A stretch of 48,294 bases of DNA from an uncultured Gammaproteobacteria bacterium (GTDB lineage Bacteria; Pseudomonadota; Gammaproteobacteria; Arenicellales; Poriferihabitantaceae): the NCBI GenBank assembly GCA_947259885.1, contig CAMYNW010000001.1, positions 212,216 through 260,509 on the forward strand, in the 5' to 3' direction. This document shows positions 27,594 through 36,612 of the stretch, piece by piece. The position numbers and the translations under genes are program-made. The notes beneath the pieces are model-generated. The model ran no database searches and had not been told where the DNA came from. It saw nothing but the letters and a program-made list of their open reading frames with translations. Every line of letters starts with the position of its first letter. Position 1 is the stretch's first letter.

Positions 27594-28397
27594 ATGGGAT
27601 TTCTAGCCGGTAAGCGCGCGCTGGTCGCGGGGATCGCCAGCAACCGTTCGATCGCATGGGGAATTGCTCAGGCAATGCGCCGGGAAGGTGCCGAACTTGC
27701 GCTGACCTATCCAAATGACAAGCTCAAAGCGCGGGTCGATAAATTTGCCGCGGAACTTGGTTGCGATATTGTTCTACCATGTGATGTAGCCAGCGACGAA
27801 CAGATTGAAAACCTGTTCAGCGAGCTTGGAAAGCGTTGGGATGGCTTTGATGTTCTTGTCCACTCGATCGCATTTGCGCCTGGAAGCGAGCTGGAAGGTC
27901 TCTATCTGGATGCGGTGACGCGGGAAGGTTTCTTGACCGCACACGAAATCAGTTCTTACAGTTTTGCGGGAATGGGCAAGGCAGCACTGCCGCTGATGAA
28001 GGGTCGAAATGGCGCGATGTTGACCTTGACCTATATCGGATCGGTACGTTCGATGCCGGCTTACAATGTCATGGGCCTGGCCAAGGCAAGTCTAGAAGCT
28101 AATGTGCGCTATATGGCTCAGTCTGTGGGTGCAGACGGCATTCGAGTGAATGGGATATCCGCAGGGCCAATCCGCACATTGGCTGCTTCTGGTATAAAAA
28201 ACTTCAAGAAAATGCTGGGCCATTTTGAACACGTCGCACCGCTAGGTAGAGCTGTAACCATCGACGAAGTGGGCAACGCGGCAGCGTTCCTATGCTCCGA
28301 TCTGGCGTCTGGAATAACGGGGGAAATTACTTACGTAGACGGAGGATTCAACACTGTCGGGATCAGCGATTATTTTGTCAATGCGCCGGACGATTAA
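27594..28397 (+). CDS. fabI: Enoyl-ACP reductase (NADH), FabI type
   Basis: The 267-residue SDR-type enzyme carries out the last reduction of each fatty acid elongation cycle. It begins [21 protein letters not shown]. The catalytic pair follows the Y-x6-K pattern in [19 protein letters not shown], and the first tyrosine is in [11 protein letters not shown]. Length is normal. GAGG lies before the ATG. This is the triclosan- and isoniazid-target family. It is convergent with the methyltransferase at 28500. Confidence 0.96.
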   Translation: MGFLAGKRALVAGIASNRSIAWGIAQAMRREGAELALTYPNDKLKARVDKFAAELGCDIVLPCDVASDEQIENLFSELGKRWDGFDVLVHSIAFAPGSELEGLYLDAVTREGFLTAHEISSYSFAGMGKAALPLMKGRNGAMLTLTYIGSVRSMPAYNVMGLAKASLEANVRYMAQSVGADGIRVNGISAGPIRTLAASGIKNFKKMLGHFEHVAPLGRAVTIDEVGNAAAFLCSDLASGITGEITYVDGGFNTVGISDYFVNAPDD

Positions 28398-28499
28398 GGC
28401 AAAGCGTAACCAGCAAGATTAGAGTAAAACGCCTTTCCGAGCTAGATCCGGGGTCTCAGGCTAAATACTGTGGTCCTGAATCTGGCGCGTTGCCCAGGA

Positions 28500-29285
28500 T
28501 CAGGATGATTGGATCTTGTTCCCTACAAACAAAAACCTGTTTACGCAGAAAAAATACTCTCCCAGTTCTCCGAGCTTTTCCAGATCGTCGCGCCAAAGGG
28601 CAGACTGTTCTTTGCTGATGGCTCCCTTTTTGTATGCGTTACCACTTAACCAATTAAGTGAGCTGACGGAAAAATTTCCCGGATCAAAATCAGTGTTGAG
28701 CAGCGGGATTGCTTCTTTGTGCGTGACATTTATGCCGGCTTTGTGCATTAACCTGGACAGTCGACGCGGAAGATTGGGACTTGGCACGCTTTTATCCCAG
28801 GCAGTAAAAATCGCGTCAGTTAGTTCTGGGTGATGGCTGTGCATGATTGCGCCGCGCCAATCGGTCTCCAGTATGGCGACTCGACCGCCACCGCGAGTAA
28901 CTCGTGAAAGTTCGCCGATAGCCTTGGCTACGTCGCCGACATAAAGCAAAACCTGGGTACAGGTCACTGCATCAAACTGATTGTCGTCAAACGGAAGCTC
29001 CCTGACGTCTGCTATTCGAGAGCTTACCTGACCAAGCCCGAAGCAACGTTCCATGGTTGCATCGATCATTTCCTCAGATTTATCGATCGCGATAACTGTG
29101 CCACTGCTGCCCACAAGATTTGCCAGCTCGTAAGTTAAAAATCCACTGCCGCATCCAACATCTAGTATATTCTGCCCGGGTTGGACCGCGAGTGCGTCCA
29201 GGGTCACTCGGCGTTGCTTGACAATTTCCGGAGCGCCATAACTATTATTTAGGGCTGCGGGAGAATAGTGGATGGATTCGGCCAT
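28500..29285 (-). CDS. Class I SAM-dependent methyltransferase
   Basis: The 261-residue protein has motif I ILDVGCGSGFLTYELA, an acidic loop VIAIDKSEEM and the motif FDAVTCTQVLLYV, as in UbiE/ArsM-like small-molecule methyltransferases. The substrate cannot be told from the sequence. No membrane or metal-binding motif is evident, and the neighbours (fabI and a carboxypeptidase) give no pathway hint. Confidence 0.8.
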   Translation of the reverse strand: MAESIHYSPAALNNSYGAPEIVKQRRVTLDALAVQPGQNILDVGCGSGFLTYELANLVGSSGTVIAIDKSEEMIDATMERCFGLGQVSSRIADVRELPFDDNQFDAVTCTQVLLYVGDVAKAIGELSRVTRGGGRVAILETDWRGAIMHSHHPELTDAIFTAWDKSVPSPNLPRRLSRLMHKAGINVTHKEAIPLLNTDFDPGNFSVSSLNWLSGNAYKKGAISKEQSALWRDDLEKLGELGEYFFCVNRFLFVGNKIQSS

Positions 29286-29418
29286 GATATTAGTGGGCAG
29301 ATTGCGGATTACTCAGTAGCACATTCTAGCGCTATACATTTGCATTCGCGATGGAAATTGTCACATATAAATAACGATTGAAATGATATGCTTCGGCAAA
29401 CCATCACTACCTGACTAA

Positions 29419-30543
29419 ATGAAAATTTCAAGCAACTTCGATGGTGGCAATATCCATGTGATTGCCGACCAGGAAGCCAACGACATTCGACTTGAAATCA
29501 AGCCGGATCACAAAGCAAAATTTTTCCAATGGTTTTATTTCCGACTTAGCGGAGCGCACCAGAAACAGTGTCTGATGCGAATCGTGAATGCTGGCGATGC
29601 GAGCTATGTGAACGGTTGGGAAGGTTATCGTGCGGTAGCTTCCTACGACCGAGAGTACTGGTTTAGAGTTGATACCTATTACGAAGACGGCGAGCTGTGT
29701 ATCCAACATCAGCCTGCCTACGATTCTGTTTACTACGCCTATTTTGCGCCGTATTCCATGGACAAGCATGCGAGCCTGGTGTCGATCGCACAGACTTCTC
29801 CAAGAGTAAGTCTGATCAACCTCGGTGCAACGCTCGACGGGCAAGATATCGACTTGATTAGAATAGGACAAGAAGTGGAGGATAAGAAGGTCGGTTGGGC
29901 TATAGCCAGACAGCATCCCGGTGAGACTATGGCGGAGTGGTGGATGGAGGGTTTCCTGAGCCGCTTATTGGATAGCTCTGATGCGGTGTCGCGCGAGGTG
30001 CTCGATAAAATGGTGTTTTACGTTGTGCCGAATATGAATCCCGACGGCAGCAGGCGCGGCCATTTGCGTACCAACGCTGCTGGTGCAAATCTTAACAGAG
30101 AATGGCTGGATCCAGCCATGGATAAAAGTCCAGAGGTATTCCTGGTAAGGCAAAAGATGCATGAGACCGGGGTTAATTTCTGTCTCGATGTGCATGGTGA
30201 CGAAGGCCTGCCATACAACTTTATTGCATCTTCAGAAGGTGTGCAATCATGGAGCGAGGAACGTGAGGAGCTGCTCAACAAGTACAAACAAGAGCTGATG
30301 CTCATCAACCCAGATTTTCAGATTGAACACGGATACCCGAAAGCCAAATCGGGGCAGGCAAATATGACCATGTGTTCGAACTACGTAGGTGAAACCTTCG
30401 GTTGCCCCGCGATGACCCTGGAGATGCCGTTTAAAGACACCATCGATAATCCCCATGCAATGCAAGGCTGGTCGCCGGAACGTTCAGAGCATTTGGGGGC
30501 CGCAAATGTTGAGGCGATTTATCGGGTATTGGGATACTTATAA
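29419..30543 (+). CDS. M14-family metallocarboxypeptidase, cytosolic carboxypeptidase-like
   Basis: The 374-residue protein has an N-terminal beta-rich domain (about 1-125), then an M14 zinc peptidase domain. The zinc ligands are the histidine and glutamate in ARQHPGETMAEW and the histidine in LDVHGDEG; the catalytic glutamate is in MTLEMPFKD. The substrate-binding asparagine-arginine appears in GANLNREW. This order is that of the cytosolic carboxypeptidase (CCP) group, known in eukaryotes for removing glutamates from tubulin. Bacterial substrates are mostly unknown. There is no signal peptide. Confidence 0.88.
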   Translation: MKISSNFDGGNIHVIADQEANDIRLEIKPDHKAKFFQWFYFRLSGAHQKQCLMRIVNAGDASYVNGWEGYRAVASYDREYWFRVDTYYEDGELCIQHQPAYDSVYYAYFAPYSMDKHASLVSIAQTSPRVSLINLGATLDGQDIDLIRIGQEVEDKKVGWAIARQHPGETMAEWWMEGFLSRLLDSSDAVSREVLDKMVFYVVPNMNPDGSRRGHLRTNAAGANLNREWLDPAMDKSPEVFLVRQKMHETGVNFCLDVHGDEGLPYNFIASSEGVQSWSEEREELLNKYKQELMLINPDFQIEHGYPKAKSGQANMTMCSNYVGETFGCPAMTLEMPFKDTIDNPHAMQGWSPERSEHLGAANVEAIYRVLGYL

Positions 30544-30654
30544 ATTTCTTGTCAGTACGGAGTTGACTACGCACCGCGTTGCGGCGAATGCGCATGGAGC
30601 CCTGCCCGGGAGCGCAGCAACCTGCCTGAGATCCCGGATTAAGCGCGGTTTAGG

Positions 30655-30690
30655 TATAAAAAAGGACGGCAACTCAAGTTGCCGCCCTTT
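30655..30690 (-). terminator. Terminator of the small heat-shock gene
   Basis: A fourteen-position stem with one mismatch lies at 30661-30674 and 30677-30690. Read on the minus strand it is followed by six T, so it ends the hsp20 transcript. It may also work for the converging carboxypeptidase gene. Confidence 0.85.
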
Positions 30691-30714
30691 CCTGACGAGT
30701 CAGTATATCGTCAA

Positions 30715-31182
30715 TTAGGCCGCTTTTTCCGAGGCCCTGTGTTCCAGTACAGTGTCGGTGCCGCCAATTGAGATCTTGCGGGGCTTCATGGCTTCCGGAA
30801 CTTCCTTGACCAGGCTCAGTTGCAGTATTCCGTTGCGCAATTCAGCGCCGGTGACTTCAACATGGTCGGCTAGCGTGAACTTTCGTTCAAAGGACCGGTT
30901 GGCAATGCCTTGATGCAGGTACTTTCGCTCTACGTCGGCTTTTTCCAGCTTGCCGCGAACCGTCAGCACTCCATTTTCAACCTGAATATCCAGGTCACTT
31001 TCTTCAAAGCCAGCCAGCGCAATGGTGATGGCGTATCGGTCTTCACCTACGACTTCAATGTTGTAGGGCGGATATCCAGTGGATGCCGATTTCTCTGCAC
31101 CCATTGCGTTGTCGAGAAGTGATCCGAACCGGTCGAAGCCGACGGTGCTGCGATAAAGAGGGGATAAATCAATAGTAGTCAT
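30715..31182 (-). CDS. Hsp20-family small heat-shock protein
   Basis: The 155-residue holdase chaperone has an alpha-crystallin domain (about residues 38-130). The N-terminus begins TTIDLSPLYRSTVGFDRF, as in IbpA. The domain contains NIEVVGEDRYAITIALAGF and the conserved late strand ANRSFERKFTLADHVEV followed by NGILQLSL. The C-terminal I-x-I/V-type anchor appears as RKISIGG. A sigma-32-like promoter and a ROSE-like hairpin over the ribosome site lie upstream. Transcription is toward the terminator at 30655. Confidence 0.94.
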   Translation of the reverse strand: MTTIDLSPLYRSTVGFDRFGSLLDNAMGAEKSASTGYPPYNIEVVGEDRYAITIALAGFEESDLDIQVENGVLTVRGKLEKADVERKYLHQGIANRSFERKFTLADHVEVTGAELRNGILQLSLVKEVPEAMKPRKISIGGTDTVLEHRASEKAA

Positions 31183-31186
31183 AGCA

Positions 31187-31208
31187 TATTCTCCTGTGAA
31201 GCAATATT
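31187..31208 (-). promoter_or_regulatory. ROSE-like RNA thermometer over the hsp20 ribosome site
   Basis: On the minus strand TTGCT (31200-31204) can fold onto AGGAG (31191-31195) with a TCAC loop, giving U-A, C-G, a G-G opposition, U-A and a U-G pair. This UYGCU-to-Shine-Dalgarno pairing with a G-G mismatch is the defining feature of ROSE thermometers in small heat-shock genes. Outer pairs extend it with one mismatch. The AGGAG lies eight bases before the ATG. Confidence 0.6.
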
Positions 31209-31261
31209 AAGTTAATGAAATGTGAAACAGCTCTCTTCGAGACACCGGTCCACAGTCTACA

Positions 31262-31289
31262 AATTGGGGATTTCGGGGGAGATTTTCAA
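31262..31289 (-). promoter_or_regulatory. Sigma-32-type heat-shock promoter of hsp20
   Basis: On the minus strand TTGAAA (31284-31289) is followed after 14 bases by CCCCAATT (31262-31269), close to the heat-shock consensus CTTGAAA-N13/14-CCCCATNT. It would give an approximately 73-base leader containing the thermometer hairpin. Confidence 0.75.
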
Positions 31290-31312
31290 CCCCGAAAAAT
31301 AGAAATTTTCGC

Positions 31313-31630
31313 CTAACTTTTTTTTGCTGATCCGCCCTTGCAAAGCGGAGAATCCGCAGTCTGTCCGCCTTGCTCAAACCACTCATCCGGTGTCTTGGTA
31401 TGCAGCGCTAAGGCGTGCACAGTACCTGCCAATTCGTCAGATAAAAGCTGGTTGACTATACGGTGTCGGGCCACCAGCATTTTCCCGTTGAACTGGTCCG
31501 AAACCACGGTCACTTTAAAATGGGACTCAGAACCCTCAGGAACATTGTGCATATGACTCTCGTTGACCACCTCGAGATGGGCGGGATCCAGAGAGCCAAG
31601 TTTTTGCTCAATCGCTGACTGTATATTCAT
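31313..31630 (-). CDS. bolA: BolA-family protein
   Basis: The 105-residue product has the BolA fold: an N-terminal helix, then LEVVNESHMHNVPEGSESHF and FKVTVVSDQF, RHRIVNQLL and HALALHTKTPDEW. BolA proteins work with monothiol glutaredoxins in iron-sulfur handling and can act as transcription factors. The histidine in HALALHTKTP is the conserved iron-sulfur ligand position. It is divergent from nnr; hsp20 lies downstream on the same strand with its own promoter. Confidence 0.93.
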   Translation of the reverse strand: MNIQSAIEQKLGSLDPAHLEVVNESHMHNVPEGSESHFKVTVVSDQFNGKMLVARHRIVNQLLSDELAGTVHALALHTKTPDEWFEQGGQTADSPLCKGGSAKKS

Positions 31631-31732
31631 AGCTAAAAATTGGGGACATGGAAGTTGTTTTCAACGGCCACAACCAGGTTGGATTGCCGCAGTGTAACCT
31701 TCTTATTAAACCTACTGCGGTATGATACCAGT

Positions 31733-33211
31733 ATGTCGAGAATAGAACTGAATCGGGCTCTGTATCGCACCGACCAGACCCGTGAACTGGACCGGCTGGC
31801 GATTGAAGAATTCGGTACCCCTGGCCTGCTCTTAATGGAGCGTGCCGGGCGTAGTGCCTTTGAAAAGATTTTACAACGTTTCCCCGGCGCTGAACGGGTC
31901 GTTGTGATGTGTGGCCCCGGCAATAACGGCGGGGACGGGTATGTGGTGGCGCGCCTGATGCATCAGATCGGCGTTCAGGCGGTAATCGTACGAACCAGCG
32001 AGCCAAAGACAGAGGACGCTAAAGCAGTATGCGAAGCTTATCTCGAGGCGGGTGGAACCATTGAGAAAGACGCAATCGCCGTCATTGCCTGCGCCGATCT
32101 GATTGTAGACGCTTTGCTCGGAGCAGGTCTTACCCGTGCACCCGCAGCGCCTTTTTCTGACCTGATCAATGCGGCGAATGGGAATCACTGCGCCTGTGTC
32201 GCGATTGATCTGCCATCCGGGCTGTCGGGTGATACCGGCCATGCCTTCGACCCGACTATACAGGCCGACTGCACCGTAACCTTTATCGGAAAAAAACTCG
32301 GGATGTACACTGCCGATGGTGAGGCCTGTTGCGGTGATCGAATCTATGAGAGCCTCGACATAGACCCAGAAGTTTACCGCCGGGTCGAACCCGCGGCGCA
32401 TATTCTTATTGCACCCAGTATTGCGCCAAGATCAGCCAACTCACATAAAGGTGACTACGGCAACTTGGTGATCGCGGGCGGGGACTATGGCATGCTTGGT
32501 GCGGTGTTATTGGCTGGGAAGGCGGCGCTTAGAACCGGCGCCGGGCTGGTGACTATTGCCAGTCGTGAACGCCATCTGGATCAACCTGCTCTTAATCAGC
32601 CTGAACTTATGTCCGATGTCTATGAGCAACCCAGCCATTGTAAAGAACTGTTTCAGGCTGCTGACGCCTTAGTTATCGGCCCCGGCACTAGGGAAAACGA
32701 TTGGGGGAAAATTCTTTTCGATACAACATGCCAGTATCAGCTAGCAAGGGTAATCGACGCGGGTGGTCTAAGGTTGCTGGCCAACTCTAAAGTCAAGAAA
32801 TTTGATCGACAGATTCTCACACCACACCCTGGGGAAGCTGCGGTACTTCTAAACACACATTCCATCGATATTCAGCGAGATCGGGTAGCGGCTGCGCTCA
32901 AGATCAGCAAACAATATGGTGGAATTTGCGTGCTGAAAGGTGCCGGCACCGTCATTGCTGGAAAAGGTTTGGTGCGAATCTGTGATCGGGGTAATCCAGG
33001 CATGGCCAGTGCAGGTATGGGGGATGTGTTGAGTGGGATTGCGGGTGCGTTGCTGGCCCAGGGCATGGCGCCTATGGAGGCTGCTTGCGCCGCTGTGTGG
33101 TTACATTCGGAATCTGCGGATCGCGCAACGTTAGCTTTAAGTCAACCTTCGTTGCTCGCGACAGATGTCATCAACAGCCTGAGCGATGTGATTCTTGAGT
33201 GCTGCGAGTGA
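31733..33211 (+). CDS. nnr: Bifunctional NAD(P)H-hydrate repair enzyme (epimerase/dehydratase)
   Basis: The 492-residue enzyme repairs damaged NAD(P)HX. The N-terminal epimerase domain (about 1-215) has MCGPGNNGGDGYVVAR and VAIDLPSGLSGDTG. The C-terminal ADP/ATP-dependent dehydratase domain (about 220-490) has the HKGDYGNLVIAGG loop, LTPHPGEAAVLL, VLKGAGTVI and the ATP-site signature GNPGMASAGMGDVLSG. The ATG at 31733 is chosen over an in-frame start 93 bases upstream because it matches the conserved N-terminus and avoids crowding bolA's promoter. The usual downstream partner tsaE is absent. Confidence 0.94.
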   Translation: MSRIELNRALYRTDQTRELDRLAIEEFGTPGLLLMERAGRSAFEKILQRFPGAERVVVMCGPGNNGGDGYVVARLMHQIGVQAVIVRTSEPKTEDAKAVCEAYLEAGGTIEKDAIAVIACADLIVDALLGAGLTRAPAAPFSDLINAANGNHCACVAIDLPSGLSGDTGHAFDPTIQADCTVTFIGKKLGMYTADGEACCGDRIYESLDIDPEVYRRVEPAAHILIAPSIAPRSANSHKGDYGNLVIAGGDYGMLGAVLLAGKAALRTGAGLVTIASRERHLDQPALNQPELMSDVYEQPSHCKELFQAADALVIGPGTRENDWGKILFDTTCQYQLARVIDAGGLRLLANSKVKKFDRQILTPHPGEAAVLLNTHSIDIQRDRVAAALKISKQYGGICVLKGAGTVIAGKGLVRICDRGNPGMASAGMGDVLSGIAGALLAQGMAPMEAACAAVWLHSESADRATLALSQPSLLATDVINSLSDVILECCE

Positions 33212-33257
33212 ATTTCGGCCACTCGAAGCATTGGATGGAAGTCCCGCCAAATATTAA

Positions 33258-34451
33258 GTGACTGGGAAAGAAAGTAATGTCTTTGCCGAATTAGAAGCGG
33301 CAATCGAACTACTTAAAAGAAACTTTCTGTCTCTAAAAGAAGGGGATATTGATGATGTAAAGTTAGCTCGCCGTGCGTTAACGGCGATGATGTCCGCTCT
33401 TGGCGATCCTTTTACCAACTACATTCCACCTGCGCAGTTACAAAGTTATCAGTCGCGTAAGGTGGAGACAGTTGTGGGCATTGGATTGCAGGTGGAGTAT
33501 GACCGTCATGGTTCAGCGCGAGTAGTTTCGGCATTAGCCGGCTCCCCCGCAGATACCAATGAGATACAGCTAGGTCACGAGCTGACTATTGTGGATAAAG
33601 TGAAAGTGCGCAATGGTGATGCAGAAAAATTGAAAAAATTGCTAAACGGTCCGGAAGGCTCGGTCGTTAACCTGACTCTAGTGAATTCATCAGACCAGGA
33701 GATCAAGTTCGCTATAAAGCGTCGTGCGGTGGATGTAGATTATATGCAGTGGAAAGCCCTTGAAAATAATTTGGCAATGGTGCGAATTTCATGGTTTAGT
33801 GGCACCGGCTATCAATGGTTTATCGACAAACTCAAACAGCAAATAGAAGCCGGTATTAAAGGCATTGTTCTGGATTTGAGGTCTAACTCGGGGGGATCGA
33901 TAATTTCTACCAGAAATATCTTCAGCAGCCTGTGCAATCAGGAAGTCATGTACTACGGCAAGAAATTAGGCGAGGACAATATTGAAGATCGGGTTATTGG
34001 TGACTACCATTTTAAAATTCCCTTGGTAGTGATTATTAATGAAGACACTTTTTCTGCTGGTGAGGTATTGGCCGGCGCATTACAAGATTACGGCCGTGCG
34101 GTTGTTGTGGGCACTAAATCCGGGGGAAAGGGCAGTATGCAACAGATTTTTCCGCTTGAAGGAGAGATTGGAGGTGCAATGAGAATAACCACCGCTACTA
34201 ATTGCACACCGTCGGGCAGGATTGTGCAAGGCAGAGGTATACAGCCAGATATTGTTATTGAGCAGAAGTATCCTGAACTATTTGTAGACGATGGACCACA
34301 GAATATCACCGAGGCTGGCCGCAGTTATCTAAAGATGCTGAGGCTGGAGTGCCTGCAGGCAAAGCACGGTAAGGAGCATGTCCAGGCGATTTGGGAGCGG
34401 GGTGATCTGCAACTGGCGAAAGCAATCGAAGCGCTGATAAAGGTAGTCTAG
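33258..34451 (+). CDS. S41-family C-terminal processing peptidase without signal peptide
   Basis: The 397-residue protein has an N-terminal helical part with MSALGDPFTNYIPP, a PDZ domain (about 65-150) and an S41 serine protease domain. The catalytic serine is S266 in NEDTFSAGEVLAG and the lysine K291 in GGKGSMQQ, 25 residues apart as in D1-type CtpA. DLRSNSGG and RGIQPDI are also present. Family members are normally exported, yet here no signal peptide is possible, because a TAA lies directly before the GTG at 33258 and there is no good ribosome site. It may be cytosolic or truncated at its 5' end. Confidence 0.85.
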   Translation: MTGKESNVFAELEAAIELLKRNFLSLKEGDIDDVKLARRALTAMMSALGDPFTNYIPPAQLQSYQSRKVETVVGIGLQVEYDRHGSARVVSALAGSPADTNEIQLGHELTIVDKVKVRNGDAEKLKKLLNGPEGSVVNLTLVNSSDQEIKFAIKRRAVDVDYMQWKALENNLAMVRISWFSGTGYQWFIDKLKQQIEAGIKGIVLDLRSNSGGSIISTRNIFSSLCNQEVMYYGKKLGEDNIEDRVIGDYHFKIPLVVIINEDTFSAGEVLAGALQDYGRAVVVGTKSGGKGSMQQIFPLEGEIGGAMRITTATNCTPSGRIVQGRGIQPDIVIEQKYPELFVDDGPQNITEAGRSYLKMLRLECLQAKHGKEHVQAIWERGDLQLAKAIEALIKVV

Positions 34452-34560
34452 GGGAGGTTGCTTACGCCAGCCGCGTAGTGGTGAAATTTTGACGCGATTT
34501 AGCATTGTAACAACAGATTCAAAAGGGCAAAGTCACGGCTTAATTCTGCATTTCAATGGT

Positions 34561-35355
34561 ATGCATAAATTTGACCATAAACGAGTAGTCGTAACCGCTG
34601 GGGCCAGTGGAATTGGACATGCTATTGCCGCCGGTTTTGCACGTGAAGGGGCGCGTGTACACGTTGTCGATATCGATTCAGGCGCAATCGCGGTATGCCA
34701 GTCGAAATGGCCGGATGACCTCTCACTTTTGACGTCAGAGGCGGATGTTTCAAAGGAGAATGCCGTCATGGAAGTTTTTGCTCGACAGCAGGAATCGTTT
34801 GGCGGAATTGATGTTCTGGTCAATTGTGCTGGAGTTAAAGGCCCTACGGGGCCGGTGGAAACAATGGCGCTCACCGATTGGCATAGATGTATTGAGGTCA
34901 ATCTCTATGCGTCTTTTTTATGTAGCAAGCATGCAATTGGAGTGATGAAGCAGCAGGGTAGCGGCAACCTCATCAGTCTTTCTTCAACCGCAGGGTGGCA
35001 TGGATATCCGCTCCGCTCTCCCTATGCCGCGGCGAAGTGGGGTGTAATAGGCTTGATGAAATCATTGGCGATGGAGCTAGGACCATTTGGAATCAGAGCG
35101 AATGTTATTTGCCCGGGGAGTGTCAATGGCGCTCGAATGGATCAGGTGATTGCCGATGAGGCACGTGAGAAGAATATCAGCGAACAGGAAGTCAGGGAGG
35201 GGTACGAGCGCGGAGTTTCACTTCGAAGTTTTATCGAGCCGGAAGATATAGCAGATACTGCTATGTTTCTCGCATCAGATTCTGCTTCTAAAATTACTGG
35301 TCAGTTTATCTCCGTCGACGGACATCTCGAATCGATAGGCGGTATCGAACATTGA
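34561..35355 (+). CDS. SDR-family oxidoreductase
   Basis: The 264-residue classical short-chain dehydrogenase has a cofactor loop TAGASGIGHAIA, the NAG motif LVNCAGVKG, the catalytic serine in SLSSTAG and the Y-x3-K motif in PYAAAKWGV. The C-terminus ITGQFISVDGH is usual. As the first gene of a five-gene CoA operon it may oxidise a 3-hydroxyacyl-CoA or a related alcohol. I start at ATG 34561, where the family N-terminus begins; an in-frame TTG at 34489 gives an unneeded extension. Confidence 0.85.
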   Translation: MHKFDHKRVVVTAGASGIGHAIAAGFAREGARVHVVDIDSGAIAVCQSKWPDDLSLLTSEADVSKENAVMEVFARQQESFGGIDVLVNCAGVKGPTGPVETMALTDWHRCIEVNLYASFLCSKHAIGVMKQQGSGNLISLSSTAGWHGYPLRSPYAAAKWGVIGLMKSLAMELGPFGIRANVICPGSVNGARMDQVIADEAREKNISEQEVREGYERGVSLRSFIEPEDIADTAMFLASDSASKITGQFISVDGHLESIGGIEH

Positions 35356-35388
35356 GTATTCACAATACAAACATTATCCGGACAAACC

Positions 35389-36555
35389 ATGAATTTTGAT
35401 TTTACAGAAGAGCAGCAAATGCTGGTGGAAACGGCAAGAAGGTTTGTTGAGGAGGAGTTGTATCCTTATGAAAAAGAAGTAGAGCGATCAAACAGCATCA
35501 CACCGGAGCTGCGGCAACAGATAATCGACCGTTCACTTGAGATCGGTCTCTACGCTGCAAACATGCCAGAGGAATTAGGAGGTGGAGGGCTCGATACGGT
35601 ATCAATGTGTTTACTCGATCGTGAACTGGGTCGCGCCAACATGGCGCTCCAGTATACTGTAGGCAGACCCAGCAATATTTTGCAAGCCTGTGTAGGCGAT
35701 CAACGTGAGAAATATCTCTTTCCCTGTATTCGCGGCGAAAAAACTGACTGTCTGGCAATGACTGAACCTGGCGCTGGTTCGGACGTGCGATCAATGTCCT
35801 GCCGAGCACAAAGGGACGGCGAAGATTTCGTTATTAATGGTACTAAACATTTTATAAGTCACGCAGATGTGTCTGACTTTGTAATTCTTTTCGCGGCTAC
35901 AGGAGTTGAAGAAACTGCACGGGGGCCACGTAAAAAAATTACTTCATTTCTGGTAGATATGGGAACCCCTGGGTTCAATGTCAGGGAAGGTTATGACAAT
36001 GTTTCCCATCGCGGTTATCACAATTGTATTCTTGAGTTTGATAATTGTCGTATATCTAAAAATCAGGTGCTGGGTGAGGTTGATCAAGGTTTTGAGGTCG
36101 CGAATGATTGGCTCGGAAATACGCGGTTACAGGTTGCGGCGATATGTCTGGGAAGATGCGATAGGGCTTTCGAACTTGCCTGTGAGTATGCCGCCGAGCG
36201 CAAGCAGTTTAATCAGACCATTGGAAAATTTCAGGGAGTGGCCTTTAAGTTGGCGGACATGGAACTGCGTCGACGTTCAGCGGAATTTATTGTTTATGAC
36301 GCAGCCTGCAAGGCAAATGAAAACAGAATGAGTGACATGGATGCCGCTCTGGCGAAGTTAGCGTCGACAGAGGCGCTCGCCTTTATTGCCGATGAGGCAT
36401 TGCAGATACATGGTGGAATGGGTCTGATGTCTGATCTACCACTTGAGAGAATCTGGCGTGACGCCAGGGTGGAACGGATCTGGGAAGGGACTAGTGAAAT
36501 TCAACGGCTGATAATCTCTCGATCTATTCTTCGACCTCTTGAGAACAAGAACTGA
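35389..36555 (+). CDS. Acyl-CoA dehydrogenase
   Basis: The 388-residue FAD enzyme oxidises an acyl-CoA to the 2-enoyl-CoA. It begins MNFDFTEEQQMLVETARRF. The substrate loop is LAMTEPGAGSDVRSM, the FAD helix is QIHGGMGLMSD, and the C-terminal RIWEGTSEIQRLII contains the catalytic glutamate. It lies 33 bases after the SDR gene and precedes an NDP-forming CoA ligase. Related enzymes in carnitine metabolism (CaiA, butyrobetainyl-CoA dehydrogenases) share this fold, but specificity cannot be fixed from the sequence. Confidence 0.92.
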   Translation: MNFDFTEEQQMLVETARRFVEEELYPYEKEVERSNSITPELRQQIIDRSLEIGLYAANMPEELGGGGLDTVSMCLLDRELGRANMALQYTVGRPSNILQACVGDQREKYLFPCIRGEKTDCLAMTEPGAGSDVRSMSCRAQRDGEDFVINGTKHFISHADVSDFVILFAATGVEETARGPRKKITSFLVDMGTPGFNVREGYDNVSHRGYHNCILEFDNCRISKNQVLGEVDQGFEVANDWLGNTRLQVAAICLGRCDRAFELACEYAAERKQFNQTIGKFQGVAFKLADMELRRRSAEFIVYDAACKANENRMSDMDAALAKLASTEALAFIADEALQIHGGMGLMSDLPLERIWRDARVERIWEGTSEIQRLIISRSILRPLENKN

Positions 36556-36612
36556 GTGATTACTCGTCGGTTTACAGCTCGCACTACTAATACTCAGACA
36601 AGCGATTAATCA

